Of a stretch of DNA of 64,000 nucleotides, positions 15,156-23,799 are shown piece by piece; position 1 is the stretch's first letter, and the number at the start of each line of letters is the position of its first letter. A program made the position numbers and the translations under genes. The DNA lies in NCBI RefSeq assembly GCF_000416235.1, contig NZ_ATLO01000035.1, forward strand, positions 62,001 through 126,000. Direction: 5' to 3'. The stretch comes from Pseudomonas sp. CFII64. GTDB lineage: Bacteria > Pseudomonadota > Gammaproteobacteria > Pseudomonadales > Pseudomonadaceae. The notes beneath the pieces were generated by a model, which was not told the DNA's origin, ran no database searches, and was given only the letters and a program-made list of their open reading frames with translations.

Positions 15156-16514
15156 ATGAGTACCAACCTCGACCAGCTCACCGATTGGTTGAAAGAACAC
15201 AAGATCACCGAAGTCGAATGCATGATTGCCGACCTTACCGGGATCACTCGCGGCAAAATCTCACCCACCAACAAATTCATTGCCGAGAAGGGCATGCGCT
15301 TGCCGGAGAGCGTATTGCTGCAGACCGTCACGGGTGATTACGTCGAAGACGACATTTATTACGAACTGCTCGACCCTGCCGATATCGACATGCTCTGCCG
15401 TCCCGACCAGAACGCGGTGTACCTGGTCCCCTGGGCAATCGAGCCCACCGCGCAGGTGATTCACGACACCTACGACAAGCAGGGCAACCCCATCGAGCTG
15501 TCGCCGCGCAACGTCTTGAAGAAAGTCCTCAAGCTGTATGCCGATCGAGGCTGGCAGCCGATTGTCGCGCCGGAAATGGAGTTCTACCTGACCAAGCGCA
15601 GCGACGACCCGGATTACCCGTTGCAGCCGCCGATTGGGCGCTCCGGTCGCCCGGAAACCGGTCGCCAGTCGTTTTCGATTGAAGCGGCCAACGAGTTCGA
15701 CCCGCTGTTCGAAGACGTGTACGACTGGTGCGAGCTGCAAAACCTCGATCTGGACACCTTGATTCACGAAGACGGCACCGCGCAGATGGAAATCAACTTC
15801 CGTCACGGCGATGCCTTGTCCCTGGCCGACCAGATTCTGGTGTTCAAACGCACCATGCGCGAAGCCGCGCTCAAGCATGATGTGGCCGCCACGTTCATGG
15901 CCAAGCCAATGACCGGCGAGCCGGGCAGCGCCATGCATTTGCACCAGAGCATCATCGACATCAAGACTGGCAAGAACATCTTCTCCAATGAAGACGGGAC
16001 CATGAGCGAGCTGTTCCTGCATCACATAGGCGGCCTGCAGAAATTCATTCCCGAGCTGTTGCCGCTGTTCGCGCCCAACGTCAATTCATTCCGCCGCTTC
16101 CTGCCCGACACTTCTGCGCCGGTTAACGTTGAGTGGGGCGAAGAAAACCGCACCGTCGGCCTGCGCGTGCCGGATGCCGGGCCGCAGAACCGCCGCGTGG
16201 AAAACCGCTTGCCCGGCGCCGATGCCAATCCGTATCTGGCAATTGCCGCGAGCCTGCTGTGTGGTTTCATCGGCATGGTCGAAGGCCACAACCCAAGCGC
16301 GCCCGTGGTCGGACGTGGTTATGAGCGGCGCAACCTGCGTCTGCCGTTGACCATCGAGGACGCGCTGGAACGGATGGAAAACAGCAAGACCATCGAGAAA
16401 TACCTCGGCAAGAAATTCATCGTCGGCTACGTCGCCGTCAAACGTGCCGAACACGAAAATTTCAAGCGCGTGATCAGTTCATGGGAGCGGGAATTCCTGC
16501 TCTTCGCCGTCTGA
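15156..16514 (+). CDS. spuB: Gamma-glutamylpolyamine synthetase SpuB (glutamine synthetase family)
   Basis: 452 residues. Glutamine-synthetase fold with the beta-grasp segment ECMIADLTGITRGKI, metal-site EMEFYL, AATFMAKPM and the C-terminal GADANPYLAIAASLLCGF. It carries out the same ATP-dependent gamma-glutamylation as SpuI but is only moderately similar to it, suggesting separate polyamine substrates. It lies between spuA and spuC as in P. aeruginosa. A 216-bp gap with a REP-type repeat separates it from spuC. Confidence 0.92.
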   Translation: MSTNLDQLTDWLKEHKITEVECMIADLTGITRGKISPTNKFIAEKGMRLPESVLLQTVTGDYVEDDIYYELLDPADIDMLCRPDQNAVYLVPWAIEPTAQVIHDTYDKQGNPIELSPRNVLKKVLKLYADRGWQPIVAPEMEFYLTKRSDDPDYPLQPPIGRSGRPETGRQSFSIEAANEFDPLFEDVYDWCELQNLDLDTLIHEDGTAQMEINFRHGDALSLADQILVFKRTMREAALKHDVAATFMAKPMTGEPGSAMHLHQSIIDIKTGKNIFSNEDGTMSELFLHHIGGLQKFIPELLPLFAPNVNSFRRFLPDTSAPVNVEWGEENRTVGLRVPDAGPQNRRVENRLPGADANPYLAIAASLLCGFIGMVEGHNPSAPVVGRGYERRNLRLPLTIEDALERMENSKTIEKYLGKKFIVGYVAVKRAEHENFKRVISSWEREFLLFAV

Positions 16515-16546
16515 TTCAGCAAAAAAAGGGCTTTTAGGAGTTCCAG

Positions 16547-16650
16547 GGTAGGAGGGGACTTGTCCCCGATGACGTCATCCCGGACGGTGTCATTTTCTGG
16601 ATATGCCGGTGTCAGGCCGAACGCCTTCGGGGACAAGTCCCCTCCTACCG
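16547..16650. repeat. Inverted REP pair of the GGGGACTTGTCCCC class
   Basis: GGTAGGAGGGGACTTGTCCC at the left end and GGGGACAAGTCCCCTCCTAC at the right end are reverse complements around about 60 bp. This is the same palindrome as in the 6.2-6.8 kb array, but as a single inverted pair, and distinct from the GGACCGGCTTTAGCCGG class. It lies inside the spu operon between spuB and spuC. Confidence 0.85.
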
Positions 16651-16730
16651 GACCCACGTTTGCTGTGCGCCAGCGCGACGTCATAACGAGGGGATCTTCT
16701 ACAGGAATACAAGCATATGGAGTGCTACAA

Positions 16731-18095
16731 ATGAGTACCAACAACCCGCAAACCCGCGAATGGCAGGCCTTGAGCAGCGAGCACCACCTGGCCCCGTTCA
16801 GTGACTACAAACAGCTTAAAGAAGTCGGCCCGCGCATCATCACCCGCGCCAACGGGGTGTATCTGTGGGACAGCGAGGGTCACAAGATTCTCGACGGCAT
16901 GTCCGGCCTGTGGTGCGTCGCCATCGGCTATGGCCGCGATGAACTGGCCGAAGCCGCCGCCAAACAGATGCGTGAGCTGCCTTATTACAACCTGTTCTTC
17001 ATGACGGCTCACCCGCCGGTGCTGGAACTGGCGAAGGTCATCTCGCAGATCGCCCCGCAAGGCATGAACCACGTGTTCTTCACCGGTTCCGGTTCGGAAG
17101 GCAACGACACGATGCTGCGCATGGTTCGCCACTATTGGGCGATCAAGGGCCAGCCGAACAAGAAAACCATCATCAGCCGGGTCAACGGCTATCACGGCTC
17201 GACCGTGGCGGGCGCGAGCCTGGGCGGCATGACGTTCATGCACGAGCAGGGCGACTTGCCGATTCCGGGCATCGTACACATCCCGCAGCCATACTGGTTC
17301 GGCGAGGGTGGCGACATGAGCCCCGACGAGTTCGGTGTCTGGGCCGCCGAGCAGCTGGAAAAGAAAATCCTCGAACTGGGCGTCGACAATGTCGGTGCTT
17401 TTATTGCCGAACCGATCCAGGGCGCCGGTGGCGTAATCGTGCCGCCAGCCAGCTACTGGCCGAAGATCAAAGAGATTCTGGCCAGGTACGACATTCTGTT
17501 TGTCGCCGATGAAGTGATCTGTGGTTTCGGGCGTACCGGCGAATGGTTCGGCAGCGATTTCTATGACCTCAAGCCAGACATGATGACCATCGCCAAAGGC
17601 CTGACCTCGGGTTACATCCCCATGGGCGGCCTGATCGTGCGCGACGAAATCGTCAAGGTGCTCAACGAGGGCGGCGATTTCAATCACGGCTTTACCTATT
17701 CCGGGCATCCGGTTGCGGCAGCGGTGGCGCTGGAGAACATTCGCATTCTGCGCGACGAGAAGATCGTCGAGCGGGTGAAAGCGGAAACGGCACCGTATTT
17801 GCAAAAGCGTTTACGTGAGCTCAACGACCATCCGTTGGTGGGCGAAGTCCGGGGTGTGGGCCTGTTGGGGGCAATCGAGCTGGTCAAGGACAAGGCAACG
17901 CGCGAGCGTTACACCGGCAAAGGCGCAGGCATGATTTGCCGAACCTTCTGCTTCGACAATGGCCTGATCATGCGAGCGGTGGGTGACACCATGATTATCG
18001 CGCCACCATTGGTGATCAGTTTTGCGGAAATTGACGAGCTGATCGAGAAAGCGCGCAAGTGTCTTGATCTGACATTGGCGAAGTTGCAGGGCTAG
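16731..18095 (+). CDS. spuC: Polyamine (putrescine):pyruvate aminotransferase
   Basis: 454 residues, class III PLP-dependent aminotransferase. Lys289 in TIAKGLTSGYIPMGG is the Schiff-base Lys; upstream are the PLP phosphate loop FTGSGSEGNDTM and the DEVICGFGRTG motif carrying the PLP-pyridine Asp. It transaminates putrescine to 4-aminobutanal with pyruvate. The ATG at 16731 follows GGAG at 16719 and matches the family start; the much longer frame back to 16560 runs through the repeat and is not coding. Confidence 0.94.
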   Translation: MSTNNPQTREWQALSSEHHLAPFSDYKQLKEVGPRIITRANGVYLWDSEGHKILDGMSGLWCVAIGYGRDELAEAAAKQMRELPYYNLFFMTAHPPVLELAKVISQIAPQGMNHVFFTGSGSEGNDTMLRMVRHYWAIKGQPNKKTIISRVNGYHGSTVAGASLGGMTFMHEQGDLPIPGIVHIPQPYWFGEGGDMSPDEFGVWAAEQLEKKILELGVDNVGAFIAEPIQGAGGVIVPPASYWPKIKEILARYDILFVADEVICGFGRTGEWFGSDFYDLKPDMMTIAKGLTSGYIPMGGLIVRDEIVKVLNEGGDFNHGFTYSGHPVAAAVALENIRILRDEKIVERVKAETAPYLQKRLRELNDHPLVGEVRGVGLLGAIELVKDKATRERYTGKGAGMICRTFCFDNGLIMRAVGDTMIIAPPLVISFAEIDELIEKARKCLDLTLAKLQG

Positions 18096-18108
18096 GCTTT
18101 GATAACCC

Positions 18109-18135
18109 CGTAGGACCGGCTTTAGCCGGGAGGGC
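18109..18135. repeat. Single REP palindrome
   Basis: GTAGGACCGGCTTTAGCCGG without an inverted partner, in the 120-bp spuC-spuD gap. A solitary half of the REPIN type. Confidence 0.75.
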
Positions 18136-18215
18136 GGCGTCCGCTTGAAACATCGGTCAGGCAATTGCCAAACTATGGCTAGAAGCCGCTACCTAACAAC
18201 ACTGGAGCTGTATAC

Positions 18216-19313
18216 ATGAAAAAATTTGGCAAGACCCTCCTGGCACTGTCCCTGATGGGCGTTGTGGCCGCTGCTGCTCAGGCCGATGACAAAGTGCTGC
18301 ACGTGTATAACTGGTCCGATTACATCGCGCCGGACACTATTTCCAAATTCGAAAAAGAGTCGGGCATCAAAGTCGTTTATGACGTGTTCGACAGCAACGA
18401 AACCCTTGAAGCCAAGCTACTGGCCGGCAAGTCCGGTTACGACATCGTCGTGCCGTCGAACAACTTCCTCGCCAAGCAGATCAAGGCTGGCGTCTATCAG
18501 GAGCTGGACAAGTCCAGGCTGCCCAACTACAAAAACCTGAATACCGCGCTGCTCAAGGCCGTATCGGTCAGCGACCCGGACAATAAACACGCCTTCCCGT
18601 ACATGTGGGGCTCGATTGGTATCGGCTTCAACCCGGACAAGGTCAAGGCTGCATTGGGTGCCGACGCGCCGACCAATTCCTGGGACTTGCTGTTCAAGCC
18701 CGAGAACGCTGCCAAGCTGAAATCCTGTGGCATCAGCTTCCTGGATTCGCCAACCGAAATGTTGCCGATTGCCCTGCATTACCTGGGCTACCCAACCGAC
18801 TCCCAGGACAAGAAGCAGCTGGCCGAAGCCGAAGCGCTGTTCCTGAAAGTTCGTCCATCGATTGGTTACTTCCACTCGTCCAAGTACATCTCCGACCTGG
18901 CCAACGGCAATATCTGCGTCGCGGTCGGTTATTCGGGTGACATTTACCAGGCCAAATCCCGGGCTGAAGAAGCCGGTGGCAAGGTCAAGGTCAGCTACAA
19001 CATTCCCAAAGAAGGTGCTGGCAGCTTCTACGACATGGTCGCCATTCCCAAGGATGCCGAAAACGTCGCAGGCGCCTACAAGTTCATGAACTTCCTGATG
19101 CAGCCGGAAATCATGGCTGAAATCACCAACGAAGTGCATTTCCCGAACGGTAACGAAGCGTCGACGCCTTTGGTCAACAAAGACATCACCAGCGACCCGG
19201 GCGTTTACCCGCCCGCTGATGTGTTGGCGAAACTGTACGCCATCGCCGATTTGCCAGCCGCGACCCAGCGGATCATGACCCGCAGCTGGACCAAGATTAA
19301 ATCGGGTAAGTAA
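18216..19313 (+). CDS. spuD: Polyamine ABC transporter periplasmic binding protein SpuD (putrescine type)
   Basis: 365 residues. Signal peptide (MKKFGKTLLALSLMGVVAAAAQA). The mature start DDKVLHVYNWSDYIAPDTISKFEKESG is diagnostic of PotF/SpuD proteins, as is YDIVVPSNNFLAKQIKAG. It captures putrescine in the periplasm for SpuFGH. SpuE, 268 bp downstream, is a paralogue. Putrescine preference is assigned from the P. aeruginosa SpuD precedent and gene order, not from binding residues. Confidence 0.92.
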   Translation: MKKFGKTLLALSLMGVVAAAAQADDKVLHVYNWSDYIAPDTISKFEKESGIKVVYDVFDSNETLEAKLLAGKSGYDIVVPSNNFLAKQIKAGVYQELDKSRLPNYKNLNTALLKAVSVSDPDNKHAFPYMWGSIGIGFNPDKVKAALGADAPTNSWDLLFKPENAAKLKSCGISFLDSPTEMLPIALHYLGYPTDSQDKKQLAEAEALFLKVRPSIGYFHSSKYISDLANGNICVAVGYSGDIYQAKSRAEEAGGKVKVSYNIPKEGAGSFYDMVAIPKDAENVAGAYKFMNFLMQPEIMAEITNEVHFPNGNEASTPLVNKDITSDPGVYPPADVLAKLYAIADLPAATQRIMTRSWTKIKSGK

Positions 19314-19331
19314 CTGCGGTTGATTAACCTC

Positions 19332-19424
19332 TGTAGGACCGGCTTCAGCCGGGAGAGCGTCGGTACACTCACACGATGAATGTCGTCAGGAGTAACGCCC
19401 TCCCGGCTAAAACCGGTCCTACGA
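19332..19424. repeat. REPIN: two inverted REP palindromes
   Basis: TGTAGGACCGGCTTCAGCCG and CGGCTAAAACCGGTCCTACG face each other around about 50 bp in the spuD-spuE gap. In an mRNA the two arms could fold together into one long hairpin. Confidence 0.82.
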
Positions 19425-19581
19425 GCGATTTGGCAGTTCCTGAGCGCGATCCAAACCCTTGTCATATAAAGTTTTTTTGCAGTACGAGGTCATCAAAGGT
19501 AAGTTGCGCGCCGGTTTACCGACCCACAGTCCAGCTCGGCGACACGGGCACCAGACCCCATACAGAAAAAGGATTGTTCAC

Positions 19582-20676
19582 GTGTCTATTTCCTTATTTG
19601 CCAAATCCATGCTCGCCGCCGCCACCCTGACCCTTACGGTCGGTGCCCAGGCAGAATCCGTCGTGCATATTTATAACTGGTCCGATTACATCGGCACGAC
19701 AACGTTGGCGGACTTCGAAACCACCAGCAATATCAAGCCGATGTACGATGTCTTCGACTCCAACGAAACCCTGGAAGCCAAGCTGCTGGCGGGGCGCACC
19801 GGCTATGACGTGGTGGTGCCGTCCAATCACTTCCTCGGCAAACAGATCAAGGCCGGTGCTTTCCAGAAACTGGATAAGACCCAGCTGAGCAACTATCAGA
19901 ACCTTGATCCGGCGCTGCTCAAGCGGCTGGAAAAAAACGATCCCGGCAATCAATATGCCGTGCCGTATCTGTGGGGCACCAACGGCATCGGTTACAACGT
20001 CGACAAGGTCAAGGCGGTGCTGGGCGTCGACAAGATCGATTCCTGGGCCATGCTCTTCGAGCCTGAAAACATCAAGAAGCTGTCGAGTTGCGGCGTGGCC
20101 TTCCTCGATTCCGCCGATGAAATGCTCCCGGCGGTGCTCAACTACATGGGCCTGAACCCCAACAGCACCAACGAAGCCGATTACAAAAAGGCCGAAGCCA
20201 AGCTGATGGCGGTCCGTCCTTATGTCACTTATTTCCACTCTTCGAAATATATTACCGACCTGGCCAACGGCGACATCTGCGTAGCTGCCGGTTTCTCTGG
20301 TGATGTGTTCCAGGCCAAGGCTCGTGCGGCCGAAGCGGGCAAGGGCGTGAACATTGCCTACGCTGTGCCCAAGGAGGGCGGCAATCTGTGGTTCGACATG
20401 CTGGCGATTCCGGCCGACGCCAAAAACGTCAAGGAAGCTCACGCCTTCATCAATTACCTGCTCAAGCCTGAAGTGATCGCCAAGGTCAGCGATCAGGTCG
20501 GTTACGCCAACCCGAACCCGAAATCCGGTGAGTTCATGGACCAGGACATCCGCACCGACCAGGCCGTTTATCCGTCGCAGGAAGTGCTGGACCGGTTGTT
20601 CGTGAACAGCGAGCTGCCACCCAAGGTGCAACGTCTGATGACCCGCAGCTGGACCAAGGTCAAGTCGGGCAAATAA
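19582..20676 (+). CDS. spuE: Polyamine ABC transporter periplasmic binding protein SpuE (spermidine type)
   Basis: 364 residues from the GTG at 19582, which has AAGGA 9 bp upstream and is followed at once by a signal peptide (SMLAAATLTLTVGAQA). The open frame reaches back to 19459 but lacks these signals. Mature start ESVVHIYNWSDYIGTTTLADF; roughly half identical to SpuD. It is assigned to spermidine from the P. aeruginosa SpuE precedent. With SpuD it shares the single FGH transporter encoded next. Confidence 0.9.
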   Translation: MSISLFAKSMLAAATLTLTVGAQAESVVHIYNWSDYIGTTTLADFETTSNIKPMYDVFDSNETLEAKLLAGRTGYDVVVPSNHFLGKQIKAGAFQKLDKTQLSNYQNLDPALLKRLEKNDPGNQYAVPYLWGTNGIGYNVDKVKAVLGVDKIDSWAMLFEPENIKKLSSCGVAFLDSADEMLPAVLNYMGLNPNSTNEADYKKAEAKLMAVRPYVTYFHSSKYITDLANGDICVAAGFSGDVFQAKARAAEAGKGVNIAYAVPKEGGNLWFDMLAIPADAKNVKEAHAFINYLLKPEVIAKVSDQVGYANPNPKSGEFMDQDIRTDQAVYPSQEVLDRLFVNSELPPKVQRLMTRSWTKVKSGK

Positions 20677-20731
20677 AAATCCAGCGCCCGGCTGCATTGG
20701 TCGGGCTGCGAATCTGTTGGGAGTTCCACCC

Positions 20732-21874
20732 ATGGCAGTTGCCTCCGGCGCCTACAAGAAATCACTCGAAGGCGGTCAGCAACCAAAGCAGGTGCTGGTC
20801 AAGATCGATCGGGTCACGAAGAAATTCGACGAGACGATTGCGGTGGACGATGTGTCCCTGCAAATCAACAAGGGCGAGATCTTCGCCTTGCTGGGCGGTT
20901 CGGGTTCGGGCAAGTCCACGCTGTTGCGCATGCTGGCGGGGTTCGAACGACCTACCGAAGGCCGGATTTACCTGGATGGCGTCGACATTACCGACATGCC
21001 GCCGTACGAACGTCCGATCAACATGATGTTCCAGTCCTACGCGCTGTTTCCGCACATGACTGTCGAGCAGAACATCGCCTTCGGCCTGCAACAGGACAAG
21101 CTGCCGAAAGCTGAAGTAAGCGCCCGCGTCGAAGAAATGCTCAAGCTGGTGCAGATGACCCAGTACGCGCGCCGCAAGCCGCATCAATTGTCCGGCGGCC
21201 AGCGGCAGCGGGTCGCGCTGGCGCGTTCTTTGGCCAAGAAGCCCAAGCTGCTGCTGCTCGACGAACCCATGGGCGCGCTGGACAAGAAACTGCGCTCGCA
21301 GATGCAACTGGAACTGGTGGAAATCATCGAGCGGGTCGGCGTGACCTGCGTAATGGTGACCCACGATCAGGAAGAGGCCATGACCATGGCCGAGCGCATC
21401 GCGATCATGCACCTGGGCTGGATCGCGCAAATCGGCAGCCCCATCGACATCTACGAAACGCCGACCAGCCGTCTGGTCTGTGAATTCATCGGTAACGTCA
21501 ATCTGTTCGAAGGCGAAGTCATCGAGGACATGGAAGGCCATGCCTTGATTCGCAGCCCGGAACTGGAGCGCAATATCTACGTCGGTCACGGCGTAACCAC
21601 GTCGGTTGAAGACAAGCACATCACCTACGCGCTGCGTCCGGAAAAACTGCTGGTCACCACCGAGCAACCATCCTTCGAGTACAACTGGTCCCGGGGCAAG
21701 GTTCACGACATCGCGTATCTGGGCGGCCACTCGGTGTTCTACGTGCAACTGCCGTGCGGCAAGCTGGTGCAGTCGTTCGTGGCCAATGCCGAGCGCCAGG
21801 GCACGCGACCTACCTGGGGCGATGAAGTCTTCGTCTGGTGGGAAGACGACAGCGGCGTGGTACTGCGCTCATGA
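20732..21874 (+). CDS. spuF: Polyamine ABC transporter ATP-binding protein
   Basis: 380 residues. Walker A LGGSGSGKST, Q-loop MMFQSYALFPHMT, signature LSGGQRQRVALARSL, Walker B LLLLDEPMGALD, His switch MVTHDQEEAMTMAERI; a TOBE domain follows from about residue 280, as in PotG. ATG 20732 has GGGAG 8 bp upstream; an in-frame TTG at 20717 is less likely. The stop overlaps the spuG start (ATGA). Confidence 0.93.
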   Translation: MAVASGAYKKSLEGGQQPKQVLVKIDRVTKKFDETIAVDDVSLQINKGEIFALLGGSGSGKSTLLRMLAGFERPTEGRIYLDGVDITDMPPYERPINMMFQSYALFPHMTVEQNIAFGLQQDKLPKAEVSARVEEMLKLVQMTQYARRKPHQLSGGQRQRVALARSLAKKPKLLLLDEPMGALDKKLRSQMQLELVEIIERVGVTCVMVTHDQEEAMTMAERIAIMHLGWIAQIGSPIDIYETPTSRLVCEFIGNVNLFEGEVIEDMEGHALIRSPELERNIYVGHGVTTSVEDKHITYALRPEKLLVTTEQPSFEYNWSRGKVHDIAYLGGHSVFYVQLPCGKLVQSFVANAERQGTRPTWGDEVFVWWEDDSGVVLRS

Positions 21875-22791
21875 AAATCCGCAAAATAAAAAGAGCCCTC
21901 AATCGAATAACGCCCGGTGGCCGGCAGTTGGTGATCGGCGCGCCGTTCCTCTGGCTGTTCCTGTTCTTCGCCTTGCCGTTCATCATCGTCATCAAGATCA
22001 GCTTCGCCGAAGCTGACGTCGCAATCCCGCCTTACACCGAGATTTTCAGTTACGCCGAACAGAAGTTCGAAGTGATCCTCAACTTCGCCAACTACGCGCT
22101 GCTGACCGGCGATGATTTGTACATTTCGGCGTATCTGGGCTCGCTGAAAATGGCCTTCTTCAGCACGCTGTTGTGCCTGGTGATCGGCTTTCCCATGGCC
22201 TACGGCATCGCCACGGCGCGTAAGGAAATGCAGACCGTTTTACTGCTGCTGATCATGATGCCGACCTGGACCGCGATCCTGATCCGGGTTTACGCGTGGA
22301 TGGGCATCCTCAGCAACAACGGCCTGCTTAACGCGTTCCTGATGTGGCTGGGCTTTATCGACGAGCCCTTGCAGATTCTCAATACCAACCTGGCGGTCTA
22401 TATCGGCGTGGTCTATTCGTACCTGCCTTTCATGATTCTGCCGCTGTACGCCAACCTCGTGAAACATGATACGAGCCTGCTGGAGGCCGCATCCGACCTG
22501 GGTTCGAGCACCTTCAACAGCTTCTGGAAAATCACTGTGCCGCTGTCCAAGAATGGTGTGATTGCCGGCTGCATGCTGGTGTTCATTCCGGTGGTGGGCG
22601 AGTTCGTCATTCCCGAGCTGCTGGGCGGCCCGGAAACCCTGATGATTGGTCGCGTGCTGTGGCAGGAATTCTTCAACAACCGCGACTGGCCGGTGGCGTC
22701 CGCGCTGGCGGTGGTCATGCTGTTGATCCTGATCGTGCCGATCATTCTGTTCAACCGCAGTCAGGCCAAAGAGCTGGAGGGCAGGGCATGA
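21871..22791 (+). CDS. spuG: Polyamine ABC transporter permease SpuG (PotH-like)
   Basis: 306 residues with six predicted membrane helices. The EAA loop is in LEAASDLGSSTFNSFWKITVPLSKNG, and the FVIPELLGGPETLMIGRVLWQEFF segment is typical of PotB/PotH permeases. It forms the inner-membrane channel with SpuH. It overlaps spuF and spuH by 4 bp each, so the three are translationally coupled. Confidence 0.93.
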   Translation: MKIRKIKRALNRITPGGRQLVIGAPFLWLFLFFALPFIIVIKISFAEADVAIPPYTEIFSYAEQKFEVILNFANYALLTGDDLYISAYLGSLKMAFFSTLLCLVIGFPMAYGIATARKEMQTVLLLLIMMPTWTAILIRVYAWMGILSNNGLLNAFLMWLGFIDEPLQILNTNLAVYIGVVYSYLPFMILPLYANLVKHDTSLLEAASDLGSSTFNSFWKITVPLSKNGVIAGCMLVFIPVVGEFVIPELLGGPETLMIGRVLWQEFFNNRDWPVASALAVVMLLILIVPIILFNRSQAKELEGRA

Positions 22792-23672
22792 GAAGCTTTC
22801 GATTCTCGAACATGATGCTGATCCTCGGCCTGTTGTTCATCTACGCGCCGATGGTGATTCTGGTCATCTATTCGTTCAACGCCTCGAAACTGGTGACGGT
22901 ATGGGGTGGCTGGTCGGTGAAGTGGTACGTCGGCCTGCTGGACAACACGCAACTGATGGGCTCGGTGATGCGCTCGCTGGAAATCGCCACCTACACGGCC
23001 ATTGCCGCAGTGGCGCTGGGCACCATGGCGGCGTTCGTACTGACGCGGGTGACACGCTTCAAGGGCCGCACGTTCTTCGGCGGCCTGGTGACTGCGCCGT
23101 TGGTGATGCCCGAAGTGATCACCGGTCTGTCGTTGCTGCTGCTGTTCGTGGCCATGGCGCAATTGATCGGCTGGCCGCAGGAACGCGGCATCGTGACGAT
23201 CTGGATCGCCCACACCACGTTCTGCGCGGCGTATGTGGCGGTGGTGGTGTCGGCGCGTCTGCGTGAGCTGGACCTATCCATCGAAGAAGCGGCCATGGAT
23301 CTCGGCGCGCGGCCGTGGAAGGTGTTCTTTCTGATCACCATCCCGATGATCGCGCCATCGCTGGCGGCGGGGGCGATGATGTCGTTCGCCTTGTCGCTGG
23401 ACGATCTGGTGCTGGCGAGCTTTGTTTCCGGTCCCGGCTCGACGACCTTGCCGATGGAAGTCTTCTCCGCCGTGCGTCTGGGCGTGAAGCCGGAAATCAA
23501 CGCGGTGGCGAGCCTGATCCTGCTGGCGGTTTCCATGGCGACTTTCCTGGTCTGGTTCTTCAGCCGCCGCGCGGAAAACCAACGCAGGAAAGCCATCCAG
23601 CAAGCCATCGAAGAAAGCGCTGCCGACACCTACAAACAGCCCGATCCACGCCGGGCGGCTGCGCCGGTTTGA
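22788..23672 (+). CDS. spuH: Polyamine ABC transporter permease SpuH (PotI-like)
   Basis: 294 residues, six predicted membrane helices, EAA loop IEEAAMDLGARPWKVFFLITIPMIAP, and the SLDDLVLASFVSGPGSTTLPMEVFS segment characteristic of PotC/PotI. It completes the SpuFGH importer. It is the last spu gene; a REP element and no clear terminator follow before the convergent acylase gene. Confidence 0.93.
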   Translation: MRSFRFSNMMLILGLLFIYAPMVILVIYSFNASKLVTVWGGWSVKWYVGLLDNTQLMGSVMRSLEIATYTAIAAVALGTMAAFVLTRVTRFKGRTFFGGLVTAPLVMPEVITGLSLLLLFVAMAQLIGWPQERGIVTIWIAHTTFCAAYVAVVVSARLRELDLSIEEAAMDLGARPWKVFFLITIPMIAPSLAAGAMMSFALSLDDLVLASFVSGPGSTTLPMEVFSAVRLGVKPEINAVASLILLAVSMATFLVWFFSRRAENQRRKAIQQAIEESAADTYKQPDPRRAAAPV

Positions 23673-23698
23673 TTTAAGCCCTGTTGGCGAGGCTTGGC

Positions 23699-23796
23699 GT
23701 AGGACCGGCTTTAGCCGGGAGGGCAGTTGATGCTCTCGCGACTAAAGTCGCTCCTACGGTCGCTCGTCGATTCGCGGGCAAGCCTCGCTCCAACGG
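23699..23796. repeat. REP elements of two classes after spuH
   Basis: GTAGGACCGGCTTTAGCCGG (from 23699) is paired with a diverged arm GCGACTAAAGTCGCTCCTAC ending at 23759. It is followed by a remnant of another class, GCGGGCAAGCCTCGCTCCAA (23774-23793). They lie between convergent spuH and the acylase gene. Confidence 0.7.
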
Positions 23797-23799
23797 CGG

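Noticed and set aside
16560..16730. 57-codon N-terminal extension of SpuC
   Set aside because: It translates the inverted repeat at 16547-16650; the aminotransferase family begins at the ATG 16731, which has its own ribosome site.
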